DNA of 64,000 nt from an uncultured Prevotellaceae bacterium (GTDB taxonomy: Bacteria; Bacteroidota; Bacteroidia; Bacteroidales; Bacteroidaceae), in NCBI GenBank assembly GCA_902763615.1, contig CACWSX010000019.1:1-64000 (forward strand), given 5' to 3'. The notes beneath the pieces were generated by a model that was given only the letters and a program-made list of their open reading frames with translations, did not search any database and had not been told where the DNA came from. Below, piece after piece: positions 19,317 through 28,502 of the stretch (the first letter of the stretch is position 1; each line of letters opens with the position of its first letter). A program made the position numbers and the translations under genes.

Positions 19317-21401
19317 ATGAGACATAAAAATATATTCAAAGGGATATTGGGAGGCATGGTTATAGCCATGCTGGCTCCCCTGAATACGCTGATGCTCACC
19401 AGTTGCTCCGATGAGCCTGACAGCGAGTACTTCTACACTTTTACAGGTGAGATGATGAGCGACTGGCTGAAGAGTCCGGATCGTCCGGAGTACAGCAAAT
19501 TCGCAGAGATTGTAGAAAGAGCCGGAATGATGGACCTTCTTGCCACATACGGTCACTACACTTGCTTCGCACCATCCAACGATGCAGTTGATGCCTTCCT
19601 GAAGGGTCGCGGCTTGAGCAGTGTCTCACAGTTGAGCGATGCCGATTGTGATACCATTGCCCGTACCCATCTGGTGTCCTACATGTATACAACCTATGAC
19701 ATGATCGGACACAAATTGCCAACCGTGAACATGCTGAACCGTTATCTGGCAACAGAACCAGGTTTCGACAACGACAGCAATGCCGTCATCGTGCTTGAGA
19801 ATCTAGCCAAGATCAAATTCGATCAAAAGGATGACTCAGTGGAGAACGGTATCGTGCAGCCCATCGACGCAGTCATTGAGAAATCGAATAGTTATATCAC
19901 AGACATGTTGCGAGATAATCCAAAGATCAGCACCTTCTACAATGCCCTTAAAGCTACGGGGGTTATCAATGATGTGATGCTGGTTGAAGATGCCAGCTAT
20001 GATTATAGGAATTACGAGCCGTATTACACAACCTCCGGCGGTTCTGAAACCGAAAAAAAGAGGTATGATGCTCCTGACACCAAGAAATACGGCTACACGT
20101 TTTTCATTGAGCCAGACTCGTTGTTAGAAGCGAAATATGGCATCAAAAAGGGCGACATCAAAGCCCTCTATGACCTGGCCTGCACCATCTATGACCCAGT
20201 TTATCCTGATGATGTCAACGCACCTGGCCATAGCTTTGAGAACCTCACCGACAGTGTCAATCCTCTGCGTCGTTTCATCCAGTACCACATTCTGAACAAA
20301 ATTGCTGCCGGTGCCGATGACCTGACGCCCCAGGAGGTTTCCAACAAGCCCAACTTCGAAGGAGCCATCAGTATTGATGAGACCCGTATCAACCCCAGCG
20401 ACTGGCATTATACCCTCCTGCCTCACAAGATGATTAAGGTGGACAAGATCACGGTTAGCAAGTATTTTGGCGGTTGCAAGAGAAACCAGCGCTATATTAA
20501 CCGTCGTTACGACGACAAGTTTACTATCCTGGGCCAGCGTATTGATCCGTTGGAGGATGAATACAAGCACGATGGTATCAACGGCCACTACTTCTATGTT
20601 GACGACATCGTGGCCTTCAGCAAGGAGGTACAGGACAAAGTTCACAACCAGCGTATCCGCATGGACTTCAACACCGTATTCCCTGAGATTATCACAAATG
20701 GACTGCGTATTCTAGGTGACCCATGGCAGTGGAATAGCGGCGATGAGAAATACGGCCGCAACTGGCAGTTCCCAGAGGGTTATCTCGATGGCGTGAAATT
20801 CACCAACTGTATGTTCCTTATGAGAAGACCTGTTGCTATCTATGATATCTACATGTGGGACGAGTTTGACCTCTATGGAAACTATGACTTTACGTTCCGT
20901 CTGCCGCCCGTACCATTCGATGGCGAATGGCAGGTTCGTCTTGGCTTTACATCCCAACCTACCCGTGGGGTTGCCCAAATTTATTTGGACGGTGTCCCTC
21001 AGGGTATTCCTCTGGACATGACCAAGGATTTGGATACAGATTACTATATCGGTGATGATTTCATCAGCTCTATCGATGACTACGATGCCATGAGTCCTGA
21101 GGAGAAAGCAGAGTATCAGAAGGCTCTGAAGAACCTCGGTGTCTATACCTACCCACGCTCAGTCTATTGTGACAATGGTGGAAGTGGTAATAGAGGTTGG
21201 CATCTCGTATACAATATTAATATGCGTAAAATCATCAGCCAATCATTTCTTGATTCCACCAAGGACCATTACATGAGAATCAGAGTAGCTTCCGATGGTA
21301 AGCAAGGTAACAACAATGAGTTTGCACTCGATATGCTTGAACTGGTACCGAAGAGTGTCTATGGCGCTGACGGTGACGGCGAAATGGAAGACGACCTCTA
21401 A
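19317..21401 (+). CDS. FAS1-domain lipoprotein, second gene of this type in the operon
   Basis: I start at 19317 (MRHKNIFKGIL, 694 residues); an in-frame ATG at 19299 lies in a GAAAAGTGAAA spacer and would add an implausible MKSEID before the signal. The lipobox is LTSC followed by SDEPDSE. A good FAS1 module follows (FAEIVERAGMMDLLATYGHYTCFAPSNDAV, about 45-195) and then a degraded second one (ITDMLRDNPKISTFYNALKATG, about 195-420). The last 240 residues form a different, beta-rich domain (PVAIYDIYMWDEFDLYGNYDFTFRLPP) that I do not recognise. The gene sits between SusD and another FAS1 lipoprotein and probably belongs to the same surface complex. Confidence 0.85.
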   Translation: MRHKNIFKGILGGMVIAMLAPLNTLMLTSCSDEPDSEYFYTFTGEMMSDWLKSPDRPEYSKFAEIVERAGMMDLLATYGHYTCFAPSNDAVDAFLKGRGLSSVSQLSDADCDTIARTHLVSYMYTTYDMIGHKLPTVNMLNRYLATEPGFDNDSNAVIVLENLAKIKFDQKDDSVENGIVQPIDAVIEKSNSYITDMLRDNPKISTFYNALKATGVINDVMLVEDASYDYRNYEPYYTTSGGSETEKKRYDAPDTKKYGYTFFIEPDSLLEAKYGIKKGDIKALYDLACTIYDPVYPDDVNAPGHSFENLTDSVNPLRRFIQYHILNKIAAGADDLTPQEVSNKPNFEGAISIDETRINPSDWHYTLLPHKMIKVDKITVSKYFGGCKRNQRYINRRYDDKFTILGQRIDPLEDEYKHDGINGHYFYVDDIVAFSKEVQDKVHNQRIRMDFNTVFPEIITNGLRILGDPWQWNSGDEKYGRNWQFPEGYLDGVKFTNCMFLMRRPVAIYDIYMWDEFDLYGNYDFTFRLPPVPFDGEWQVRLGFTSQPTRGVAQIYLDGVPQGIPLDMTKDLDTDYYIGDDFISSIDDYDAMSPEEKAEYQKALKNLGVYTYPRSVYCDNGGSGNRGWHLVYNINMRKIISQSFLDSTKDHYMRIRVASDGKQGNNNEFALDMLELVPKSVYGADGDGEMEDDL

Positions 21402-21442
21402 GAAGTGAAAAGTGAATAGTGAAAAGTGAAAAGTTTAAAGTT

Positions 21443-23260
21443 ATGACAACTAAACATTTATATAATAAGGTGATAGGGCTCGCACTCGTAGCCCTCACCT
21501 TCATGGCCTGTTCCGACACCTGGGATGACCACTATGACAAGAAGGGTGAAGGCACTATCGACGCCACACTCTGGCAGGCCATCACACAAGACGGCAACCT
21601 GAGTAACTTTGCGAAGGTTGTACAGGCCTGCGGCTATGACAAAGCCTTGAACAGCAGCCAGGTATTTACAGTCTTTGCGCCCACAAACGACCAATTCTCT
21701 GCCCAGGAGGCCGATGAACTCATCGCCGGCTATAATGCAGAGAAAGGTAAGGTGATAGAGGATGACAATACTGTCATCAAGGAGTTTATACAGAACCACA
21801 TCGCGATGTATACACACTCTGTTGCACCTACGAGCAATGATTCGTTAGTGCTCATGAACGGCAAAAAGACAATGCTGACAGCCAACGCATTCGGTAACAA
21901 TCAGATTCTGACAAACAATCAGCATTACAGCAATGGTGTTCTGTTCACAATTCAGGGGAAGGCACAGTATTTCCCGACAGTGTTTGAATACCTGCGCAAA
22001 GATGCCGATCTCGACAGCATCGCCAGTTTCTTCTATAACGACCGCTTCTATCGCAAGGAGTTTGTGCCAGAACGAAGCGTTGCCGGTGGTCTGGAGAACG
22101 GTAAGACCATCTATCTCGACTCTGTATTTGTCCAGCAGAATGACCTCTGGGATTACCTTTGGGCCTATACGAATGAAGAGGACAGTACCTACTGGCAGGT
22201 GGTTCCCACCAATCAGGTATGGAAACAACTGATCGAGGAGTACGAGCCCTACTTCAACTATGACAAGAATGTACCCTTCCGCGACTCGATGGCTTACACG
22301 TTGCCACGTCTGGCTATTGTCAATGGTACGACCTTCAGCCGTACGCTGAACCCCGATACCCATTTGACGGATTCTGCCTTATCGACCAGTGCCGCTGAGA
22401 GATACACGTACCGTGATTCCTATTGGGGCAACAAGAACCTTCATTACTACCAGTTTGGCGGCAAGTCGGCCGAAAATACCCAGAAGCCATTCTCTGCCAC
22501 CGGTATTTTCTCAGATACTGACGATGTGATCTGTTCCAACGGATTGGTCAAAAAGACCAACGACTGGAAGATCAACAAACTGAATACCTTCTACCAGTGG
22601 ATTATTGTGGAGGCTGAGGAGAGTAATTCTATAAAGGAAGTGAGTAAAGCGGAGAATAGCATCACCCACGACATGGAGCCTACCATTAAGAATGTCATCC
22701 GCAGAGTGATGAGCGACAACCGTTTCAATGGAAAAGTATGGAACAATGCTTATGTGGAATTCCAACAGCAGAAGACCACAGTCAATCATTCCGTGACATT
22801 CAACATCCGCGATGTGCTATCCAACATTCCTTACGACATCTATGTAGTAACGGCTCCTGCCTTTGCTAATGATAGTAATGCAACTGAAGCTGAGCGCATC
22901 CCCGTCAAGATGAAATGTTCTATCAATTTCCACGACCAGGATGGTGTGACACAGACAGAAGTCCTTCAGTCGAGCATTTCTAACAATCCCGATGTTGTGG
23001 ACTATATTCTGATATCTGATCCAGAAAAAGGATTTACGTTCCCGACTGCTACTTGGGGCCTGGCAGAGTCTGAACCACAGACCACATTGACCCTTGAGAC
23101 CAAGGTATCAAGTTCAGAATTGCGTACCAAGAAGTTTGATCGTACCATGCGAATCGACTGCATCATGCTGGTACCGCACGGCATTTCGAATGTCAATGAG
23201 GAGCGCTTCGAAATTGCGCCCCATGGTGACGGTGATATCTTCCAATGGCTGAAGAACTAA
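21443..23260 (+). CDS. FAS1-domain lipoprotein, third gene of this type in the operon
   Basis: The ATG at 21443 gives 605 residues; an upstream in-frame GTG at 21419 falls inside a GTGAAAAGTGAAAAG spacer and is not credible. The signal ends LTFMAC followed by SDTWDDHYD. One FAS1 module is clear (LWQAITQDGNLSNFAKVV, VFTVFAPTNDQFS, IKEFIQNHIAMY, about 25-170). A second, poorly conserved module (YFPTVFEYLRKDADLDSIASFFYND, about 175-330) follows, then a C-terminal beta-rich domain of about 200 residues with DIYVVTAPAFAND and MRIDCIMLVPHG. That end resembles the C-terminal domain of the previous gene in size and position. It is 31 bases upstream of the second SusC. Confidence 0.84.
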   Translation: MTTKHLYNKVIGLALVALTFMACSDTWDDHYDKKGEGTIDATLWQAITQDGNLSNFAKVVQACGYDKALNSSQVFTVFAPTNDQFSAQEADELIAGYNAEKGKVIEDDNTVIKEFIQNHIAMYTHSVAPTSNDSLVLMNGKKTMLTANAFGNNQILTNNQHYSNGVLFTIQGKAQYFPTVFEYLRKDADLDSIASFFYNDRFYRKEFVPERSVAGGLENGKTIYLDSVFVQQNDLWDYLWAYTNEEDSTYWQVVPTNQVWKQLIEEYEPYFNYDKNVPFRDSMAYTLPRLAIVNGTTFSRTLNPDTHLTDSALSTSAAERYTYRDSYWGNKNLHYYQFGGKSAENTQKPFSATGIFSDTDDVICSNGLVKKTNDWKINKLNTFYQWIIVEAEESNSIKEVSKAENSITHDMEPTIKNVIRRVMSDNRFNGKVWNNAYVEFQQQKTTVNHSVTFNIRDVLSNIPYDIYVVTAPAFANDSNATEAERIPVKMKCSINFHDQDGVTQTEVLQSSISNNPDVVDYILISDPEKGFTFPTATWGLAESEPQTTLTLETKVSSSELRTKKFDRTMRIDCIMLVPHGISNVNEERFEIAPHGDGDIFQWLKN

Positions 23261-23291
23261 TAATAAGTTATGAATTAAGAACTGTAAGGTT

Positions 23292-26200
23292 ATGAAGAAA
23301 TATATTTTATTTGGACTTACACTGCTGATGGCCTTTCCTTTAAGTGTTGTGGCCCAGGACGATGATATCGAGGAAGAAGACCTCATCGAAACCATTGCCC
23401 GCAAACTGACACCAAAGCAGAAGCAGTACCCCACCCGAGTGATTAGCGGTCGTGTCGTGAACGCCACCACGGGACAGCCCATTGCCGGTACCATTGTCAG
23501 CGCTGACGATGTGGACGGCTACAGCACCCTGACTGAAGAAGACGGCACCTTTAAATTGAAAGTACCAACCTTCACGACTTCGGTGTATATCAATATGCCT
23601 GATTTCAACCCTGTACGTCTGGGTCTGCAGGCTACCGAACAACAACAGACGGTGAAGCTCTACCCCCAGACCTTCTCAAAAGAATACGAGAAGACCATCA
23701 ATGTGCGCAGTGACTATTCGACTAACGATTTTGCCTATACCAATTCGGTGAATATCAAGGACGAGGTACAAAAGCATTTGGGCGCGCAAGTCTACACCAT
23801 TTCCCGTAATGGCACCCCTGGCGTTGGCAATGTGATGTTCGTGCAAGGTCTTAACTCACTCAATGTGAACGCTCAACCATTGGTGGTTGTCGACGATGTG
23901 ATCATCGACCAGCAGTATGGCCGTACCATGCTGCACGAAGGATTCTTCAACGATATCCTGTCGACGATTAATCCTGCTGATATTGAGAAAGTGACCGTGA
24001 TGCGTAATGGAACTGCCCTTTACGGTGCCAAAGGCGCCAACGGTGTGATAATCATCCAAACGCACCGCAGCAAGTCGATGGCAACCCGAATCACAGCCAA
24101 CGCCTCTGCAGGTGTGGTTTTCGAGCCGAAGTTCCTCTCTGTGATGGATGCAGAACAGTATCGCAGCTACACCTCTGAGTTGTTGAAGACTACCAACACG
24201 CGCAACCGCACGTTCAAGTTCCTAAAAGAGGATCCCAACTACTATTATTACACCCAGTACCACCAGAACACCGACTGGAAGGATCTTGTGTACCACACAG
24301 CCATGACCCAAAACTATGGTATCAATGTGGAAGGTGGTGACGCTGTAGCCAACTACAGTCTCTCTGTAGGCTATGTCAATCAGCAGAGCACGCTGAAGTA
24401 CAATGACATGGGTCGCCTGAACATCCGCTTTAATACGGATATCAATCTGAGCGAGCGTTTTTCAGTCCGTTTTGACGCTTCGTTTGGCAACATTACCCGT
24501 GACATTCGTAACGATGGTGCCCCAGCCAGCTATAACGAGGGTACACCTACTGCTCCCGGTTTCCTGTCCTATGCCAAGAGCCCGTTCATGAGTCCTTATA
24601 GCTATGGTATGGGACGTCTATCAGATTCTCACTACGATATCGACGAAGAGTCTTATCTGACGGAGGCTTTGGCCAACTACAAGAACTATAACTGGAAGTT
24701 GGGTAACCCTGCAGCCATCAACGAATATAGTGAGGCAGAGAACAAGAACCGTTTCGAGAACTCTATGCTTAACCTGACGGTCACCCCGAAGTTCCGTCTC
24801 ACCCGTAACCTCACCTTGTCTGAGCACTTCAGCTATAACCTGGTGAACACGAATGAGGTTTTCTATATTCCTGTAAACGGAACGCCCAGCTATTATGTGA
24901 GCAGTATCGGTGACTATCGCGACAACGAGGTGCGTTCGCTGGCTTCGAAGCAAAACTCTGTAATGAGCGATACTCGTCTGGATTGGAGCAACCGCTACAA
25001 CGCTCACTTCATCCATCTCTTCGGTGGTGCTCGTATCAACTGGGAGAGCTACTCCATGAACTCCCTGCTCGGTTACAATACCGGTAACGACAAGCAGCCA
25101 TTCCTGAAGAAGGAGTTGGCCAATACCAACGACTTCGGTTCTAGCGACAACTGGAATTCTCTGGCTTGGTATGCACAGGCTGAATACAACTATCTGGGTC
25201 GTTACTTCCTGCAGGCTAACCTGACAGTAGAAGGTTCTTCACGTTTCGGACGTGATGGTGGCGACATCCGCGCCTTCGATGCTGCCTGGGGTGTCTTCCC
25301 TGGCGTACAAGCTTCATGGGTGATCAGCAACGAGCCTTGGATGGCTAAGATCAAACCCATCAACTATCTGCGCCTGACAGCAGGTTATGATGTCAGCGGT
25401 AACGATGATATCGACTACTATGCTGCCCGCAGTTATTTCAGTGCTTCTCAATTCCTGGAGACGATTGCCGGACTGAGTTTCGCCAGCATCGGTAATACAA
25501 AGATCCAGTGGGAGACCACCCGTCGTTTCAACGTCGGACTGGAGACCAATCTCTTCAACAACCGCTTGAACCTGAGTTTCAACTTCTTCACCTCAAAGAC
25601 CGACAACCTGCTGACCCGCCAATCATTAGGATTCCTCAGTGGTCTGAATGAGAACTGGACCAACGACGGTGAACTGAAGAACAATGGTTTTGATGCCAGT
25701 GCTGCCGTCAAGGCTATCGCCCTGAAAGACTTCCAGTGGGAAGTAGGTGCCAGCATCGGTCACTACAAGAACGAGATTACACGTCTGGCAGAAGGCCGTA
25801 ACTACGTTGACACTGATATCTATGGTGCCACCATCCGTACACAAGTAGGACAGGCCGCCAACCAATTCTATGGCTATCGCTCGCTCGGTGTCTTCTCGAC
25901 AACCGCTGAGGCAGAAGCTGCAGGTCTCTATGTTCTCAGTGAGAACGGTATCGACAAGAACTTCTACAAGGCTGGTGACATTCATTTTGCCGACCTCAAC
26001 GGAGACCATCAAATTACTGAGGCTGACCGCGAGTTTATTGGTAATCCAAATCCCGATATCTACGGTAATATCTTTACGACCTTGTCTTACAAGCGTCTGA
26101 AGTTGGATCTGCGCTTTAATTACTCTTATGGCAATGATGTCTACAACTACCAGCGTGCTCAGCTGGAGAGCGGTTCGCGTTTCATGAACCAGACAACAGC

Positions 26201-26540
26201 CCTCTTGCGCCGTTGGCAGGTAGAAGGTCAGCAGACCGATATCCCACAACTTTCCTTCCAGGATCCGATGGGTAACTCCCGCTTCAGCAACCGCTGGATT
26301 GAGGATGGCAGCTATCTGCGCCTGAAGGCCGTAACCCTGAGCTACGACCTGCCGATGAACAATGAGTACATCCAGGGATTCCAGTTCTGGATTCAGGCTA
26401 ACAACCTGTTCACACTGACCAAGTATCTCGGCAGTGATCCCGAGTTCACCATGACCTCGAATGTCATCGGACAAGGTATCGACGTTGGACAGCTCAGCCA
26501 GAGCCGTTCGATTGTAGCTGGCATCAAGATTAAGTTGTAA
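23292..26540 (+). CDS. SusC/RagA-family TonB-dependent transporter, second copy
   Basis: The 1082-residue protein has a signal peptide (after SVVA), then an acidic stretch (QDDDIEEEDLIE) and a regulatory domain (VISGRVVNATTGQPIAGTIV, about 45-125). A plug follows (GNVMFVQGLNSLNVNAQPLVVVDDV, ADIEKVTVMRNGTALYGAKGANGVIII), then the barrel to the terminal SIVAGIKIKL. Sequence similarity to the first SusC is limited to family motifs, so the two pairs probably handle different ligands or parts of one ligand and are not a recent duplication. Its partner SusD follows after 30 bases. Confidence 0.95.
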   Translation: MKKYILFGLTLLMAFPLSVVAQDDDIEEEDLIETIARKLTPKQKQYPTRVISGRVVNATTGQPIAGTIVSADDVDGYSTLTEEDGTFKLKVPTFTTSVYINMPDFNPVRLGLQATEQQQTVKLYPQTFSKEYEKTINVRSDYSTNDFAYTNSVNIKDEVQKHLGAQVYTISRNGTPGVGNVMFVQGLNSLNVNAQPLVVVDDVIIDQQYGRTMLHEGFFNDILSTINPADIEKVTVMRNGTALYGAKGANGVIIIQTHRSKSMATRITANASAGVVFEPKFLSVMDAEQYRSYTSELLKTTNTRNRTFKFLKEDPNYYYYTQYHQNTDWKDLVYHTAMTQNYGINVEGGDAVANYSLSVGYVNQQSTLKYNDMGRLNIRFNTDINLSERFSVRFDASFGNITRDIRNDGAPASYNEGTPTAPGFLSYAKSPFMSPYSYGMGRLSDSHYDIDEESYLTEALANYKNYNWKLGNPAAINEYSEAENKNRFENSMLNLTVTPKFRLTRNLTLSEHFSYNLVNTNEVFYIPVNGTPSYYVSSIGDYRDNEVRSLASKQNSVMSDTRLDWSNRYNAHFIHLFGGARINWESYSMNSLLGYNTGNDKQPFLKKELANTNDFGSSDNWNSLAWYAQAEYNYLGRYFLQANLTVEGSSRFGRDGGDIRAFDAAWGVFPGVQASWVISNEPWMAKIKPINYLRLTAGYDVSGNDDIDYYAARSYFSASQFLETIAGLSFASIGNTKIQWETTRRFNVGLETNLFNNRLNLSFNFFTSKTDNLLTRQSLGFLSGLNENWTNDGELKNNGFDASAAVKAIALKDFQWEVGASIGHYKNEITRLAEGRNYVDTDIYGATIRTQVGQAANQFYGYRSLGVFSTTAEAEAAGLYVLSENGIDKNFYKAGDIHFADLNGDHQITEADREFIGNPNPDIYGNIFTTLSYKRLKLDLRFNYSYGNDVYNYQRAQLESGSRFMNQTTALLRRWQVEGQQTDIPQLSFQDPMGNSRFSNRWIEDGSYLRLKAVTLSYDLPMNNEYIQGFQFWIQANNLFTLTKYLGSDPEFTMTSNVIGQGIDVGQLSQSRSIVAGIKIKL

Positions 26541-26570
26541 TTTTGCATGAATCATTAAGAATAAAGAATT

Positions 26571-28457
26571 ATGATGACTAAGATATATAAATTCATTTTC
26601 GCAGTACTTGCGATCGGTGGTATGACATCCTGTTCCGACTTCTTCAACCAGGAGTCTGAGCACGTCGTCTTCACAGACCAAGACCACCTGAATAATGCCA
26701 CTGACTCTATCTATAGTGTTATCGGCATTCTCAACAAGCTGCAGGCCATCGGCGACCGCACCATCCTTCTCGGAGAGGTGCGCGGCGACCTGGTCGACCT
26801 CACGACAGACGCCAATAGTGATCTTCGCGACATGTTCCTCTTTAACATGAGTGATGACAACCGCTACAATAAGCCCATTGATTACTATGCCGTCATCAAC
26901 AACTGTAACTACTTCATAGCCCATGCTGATACGGCTCTGAAGAACAACCGTAATGACTACATCTTCATGAAGGAGTATGCTGCCGTGAAAGCAATCCGTG
27001 CCTGGACCTACCTCCAGCTGGTATTGAACTATGGTTCTGTTCCCTTTGTTACGGAGCCCATTATTACCAAGTTAGAGGCAGAGAAAGACTACCCGAGATA
27101 CGACCTTCAGGAAGTCTGCAGGTATTTCATCAACGACCTGATGCCGTTGACAGACCGCTGGGCAGACGAGTACCCCGGTTACGGTAACATCAGAAGTCTC
27201 CGCGACGGTGCCTCCAGACTGCTCTTCTTCCCGATGAACATTGTCTTGGGTGACCTGAACCTCTGGCTAGCCAGTATCACAGGTGATAAGAACACATACC
27301 GTGAAGCAGCCATGCGTTACTACAAATACATCTCGCAGCGTAATGGTGACAACTCGGCCTACCCCATTGGTATGTCTTATATAATGTGGACCCCCGGAAG
27401 AACGCCTGGAAGCTCTTTCACTGGTACAAACACTCAACCCTGGTATTCTGATGATGATTACTATTCACAGAATTCGGAAATCATCACCATCATTGCCGGT
27501 GACTCTATCCGCTCAGAAGGTAACTATAGTGAACTGCGCAACCTGTTTTATTCACGTGAAGACAACGACTATCATGTGAGTATCGTGCCTTCAAATGCCA
27601 TGTTCGAATTGTCTGAAAGTCAGGTTAACTGCTGTTTGGAGACCAATGGAACTAGTTTCTCGTATGCACCCCAAGACCTGACTGAACATAGAGCTGGTGA
27701 TTTGCGTCTCTATAATAGTTATAGCTATGGCTATGGCACCAACACGCTGACGGGTGAGCGTTTCGATGTCTCCTACATCGACAAACAGTCGTTCCAGAAT
27801 ATCCATATCTACCGTCGTTCGATGCTCTATCTGCGTCTGGCAGAAGCTCTCAACGGAGCCGGCTACCCTCGTGCGGCCTTCAGCATCCTGTCAACGGGTC
27901 TCAACAACGAGGTCTATCGGGATGATGTCTATCCTTATTATTCTCAGAGCGACTCTCTGTGGATCAGCCAACTCGACTTCCCCGAGACACGTTATGGTAT
28001 CGTAACAGCCCAGTATATTACCTCTACGTCAGGTAGCTCTACCGGTGTATATAACACCATGGGTATCCATAGCCATGGTTCCGGTTGGACGCCATACAAT
28101 GAGTATTATCGTTTACCAGAGGCTCAGAAGCCCGAGGCAGAAGAAGGTGAGGAAGGTGATTTTGGTGATCCTTTAGAAGGATTTATCCTCGAAAAAGACA
28201 CACCAGAACTGACCCAAAAGCAACAGGCATTCGTCGACAGTCTGCTGCTGAATGAGAATGGCCTGGAGTTGGCTTTCGAAGGCACCCGCTTCTACGACAT
28301 CATGCGCTTTGCTTTCCGCCAGCAGAATCCTGAAGCATTCCTTGCTGAGAAAGTGGCTGCCCGTCGTGGTAAAAACAACATCGACGAAGGACTCAAAAGT
28401 CGTCTGATGGATAGGAAGAACTGGTATCTGAAATGGAATGGTCAGATCGGTTTCTGA
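26571..28457 (+). CDS. SusD/RagB-family nutrient-binding lipoprotein, second copy
   Basis: The 628-residue lipoprotein (start ATG at 26571 or 26574) has lipobox MTSC followed by SDFFNQES. SusD features are the N-terminal YAVINNCNYFIAHAD, the TPR-like KAIRAWTYLQLVLNYGSVPFVTEP and the C-terminal LNENGLELAFEGTRFYDIMRFAFR. An acidic insert (EAEEGEEGDFGDPLEG, about 525) is unusual for the family. It closes the operon; a strong terminator starts 12 bases after the stop. Confidence 0.94.
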   Translation: MMTKIYKFIFAVLAIGGMTSCSDFFNQESEHVVFTDQDHLNNATDSIYSVIGILNKLQAIGDRTILLGEVRGDLVDLTTDANSDLRDMFLFNMSDDNRYNKPIDYYAVINNCNYFIAHADTALKNNRNDYIFMKEYAAVKAIRAWTYLQLVLNYGSVPFVTEPIITKLEAEKDYPRYDLQEVCRYFINDLMPLTDRWADEYPGYGNIRSLRDGASRLLFFPMNIVLGDLNLWLASITGDKNTYREAAMRYYKYISQRNGDNSAYPIGMSYIMWTPGRTPGSSFTGTNTQPWYSDDDYYSQNSEIITIIAGDSIRSEGNYSELRNLFYSREDNDYHVSIVPSNAMFELSESQVNCCLETNGTSFSYAPQDLTEHRAGDLRLYNSYSYGYGTNTLTGERFDVSYIDKQSFQNIHIYRRSMLYLRLAEALNGAGYPRAAFSILSTGLNNEVYRDDVYPYYSQSDSLWISQLDFPETRYGIVTAQYITSTSGSSTGVYNTMGIHSHGSGWTPYNEYYRLPEAQKPEAEEGEEGDFGDPLEGFILEKDTPELTQKQQAFVDSLLLNENGLELAFEGTRFYDIMRFAFRQQNPEAFLAEKVAARRGKNNIDEGLKSRLMDRKNWYLKWNGQIGF

Positions 28458-28469
28458 AAACCGGCAATA

Positions 28470-28502
28470 AAAAAGCCCTCGAAATTATCGAGGGCTTTTT
28501 TT
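28470..28502. terminator. Bidirectional terminator at the end of the SusCD operon
   Basis: GCCCTCGA (28475-28482) pairs with TCGAGGGC (28488-28495) around loop AATTA, with A and T runs on both sides. It also serves the converging 28501-30090 gene, whose stop is in the T run. Confidence 0.93.

Noticed and set aside
21419..21442. GTG start for the third fasciclin lipoprotein
   Set aside because: It is part of the GTGAAAAGTGAAAAG spacer; the ATG at 21443 gives a normal lipoprotein signal.
25626..26924. 432-codon minus-strand frame opposite the second SusC and SusD
   Set aside because: It spans two real genes and has no recognisable motif.
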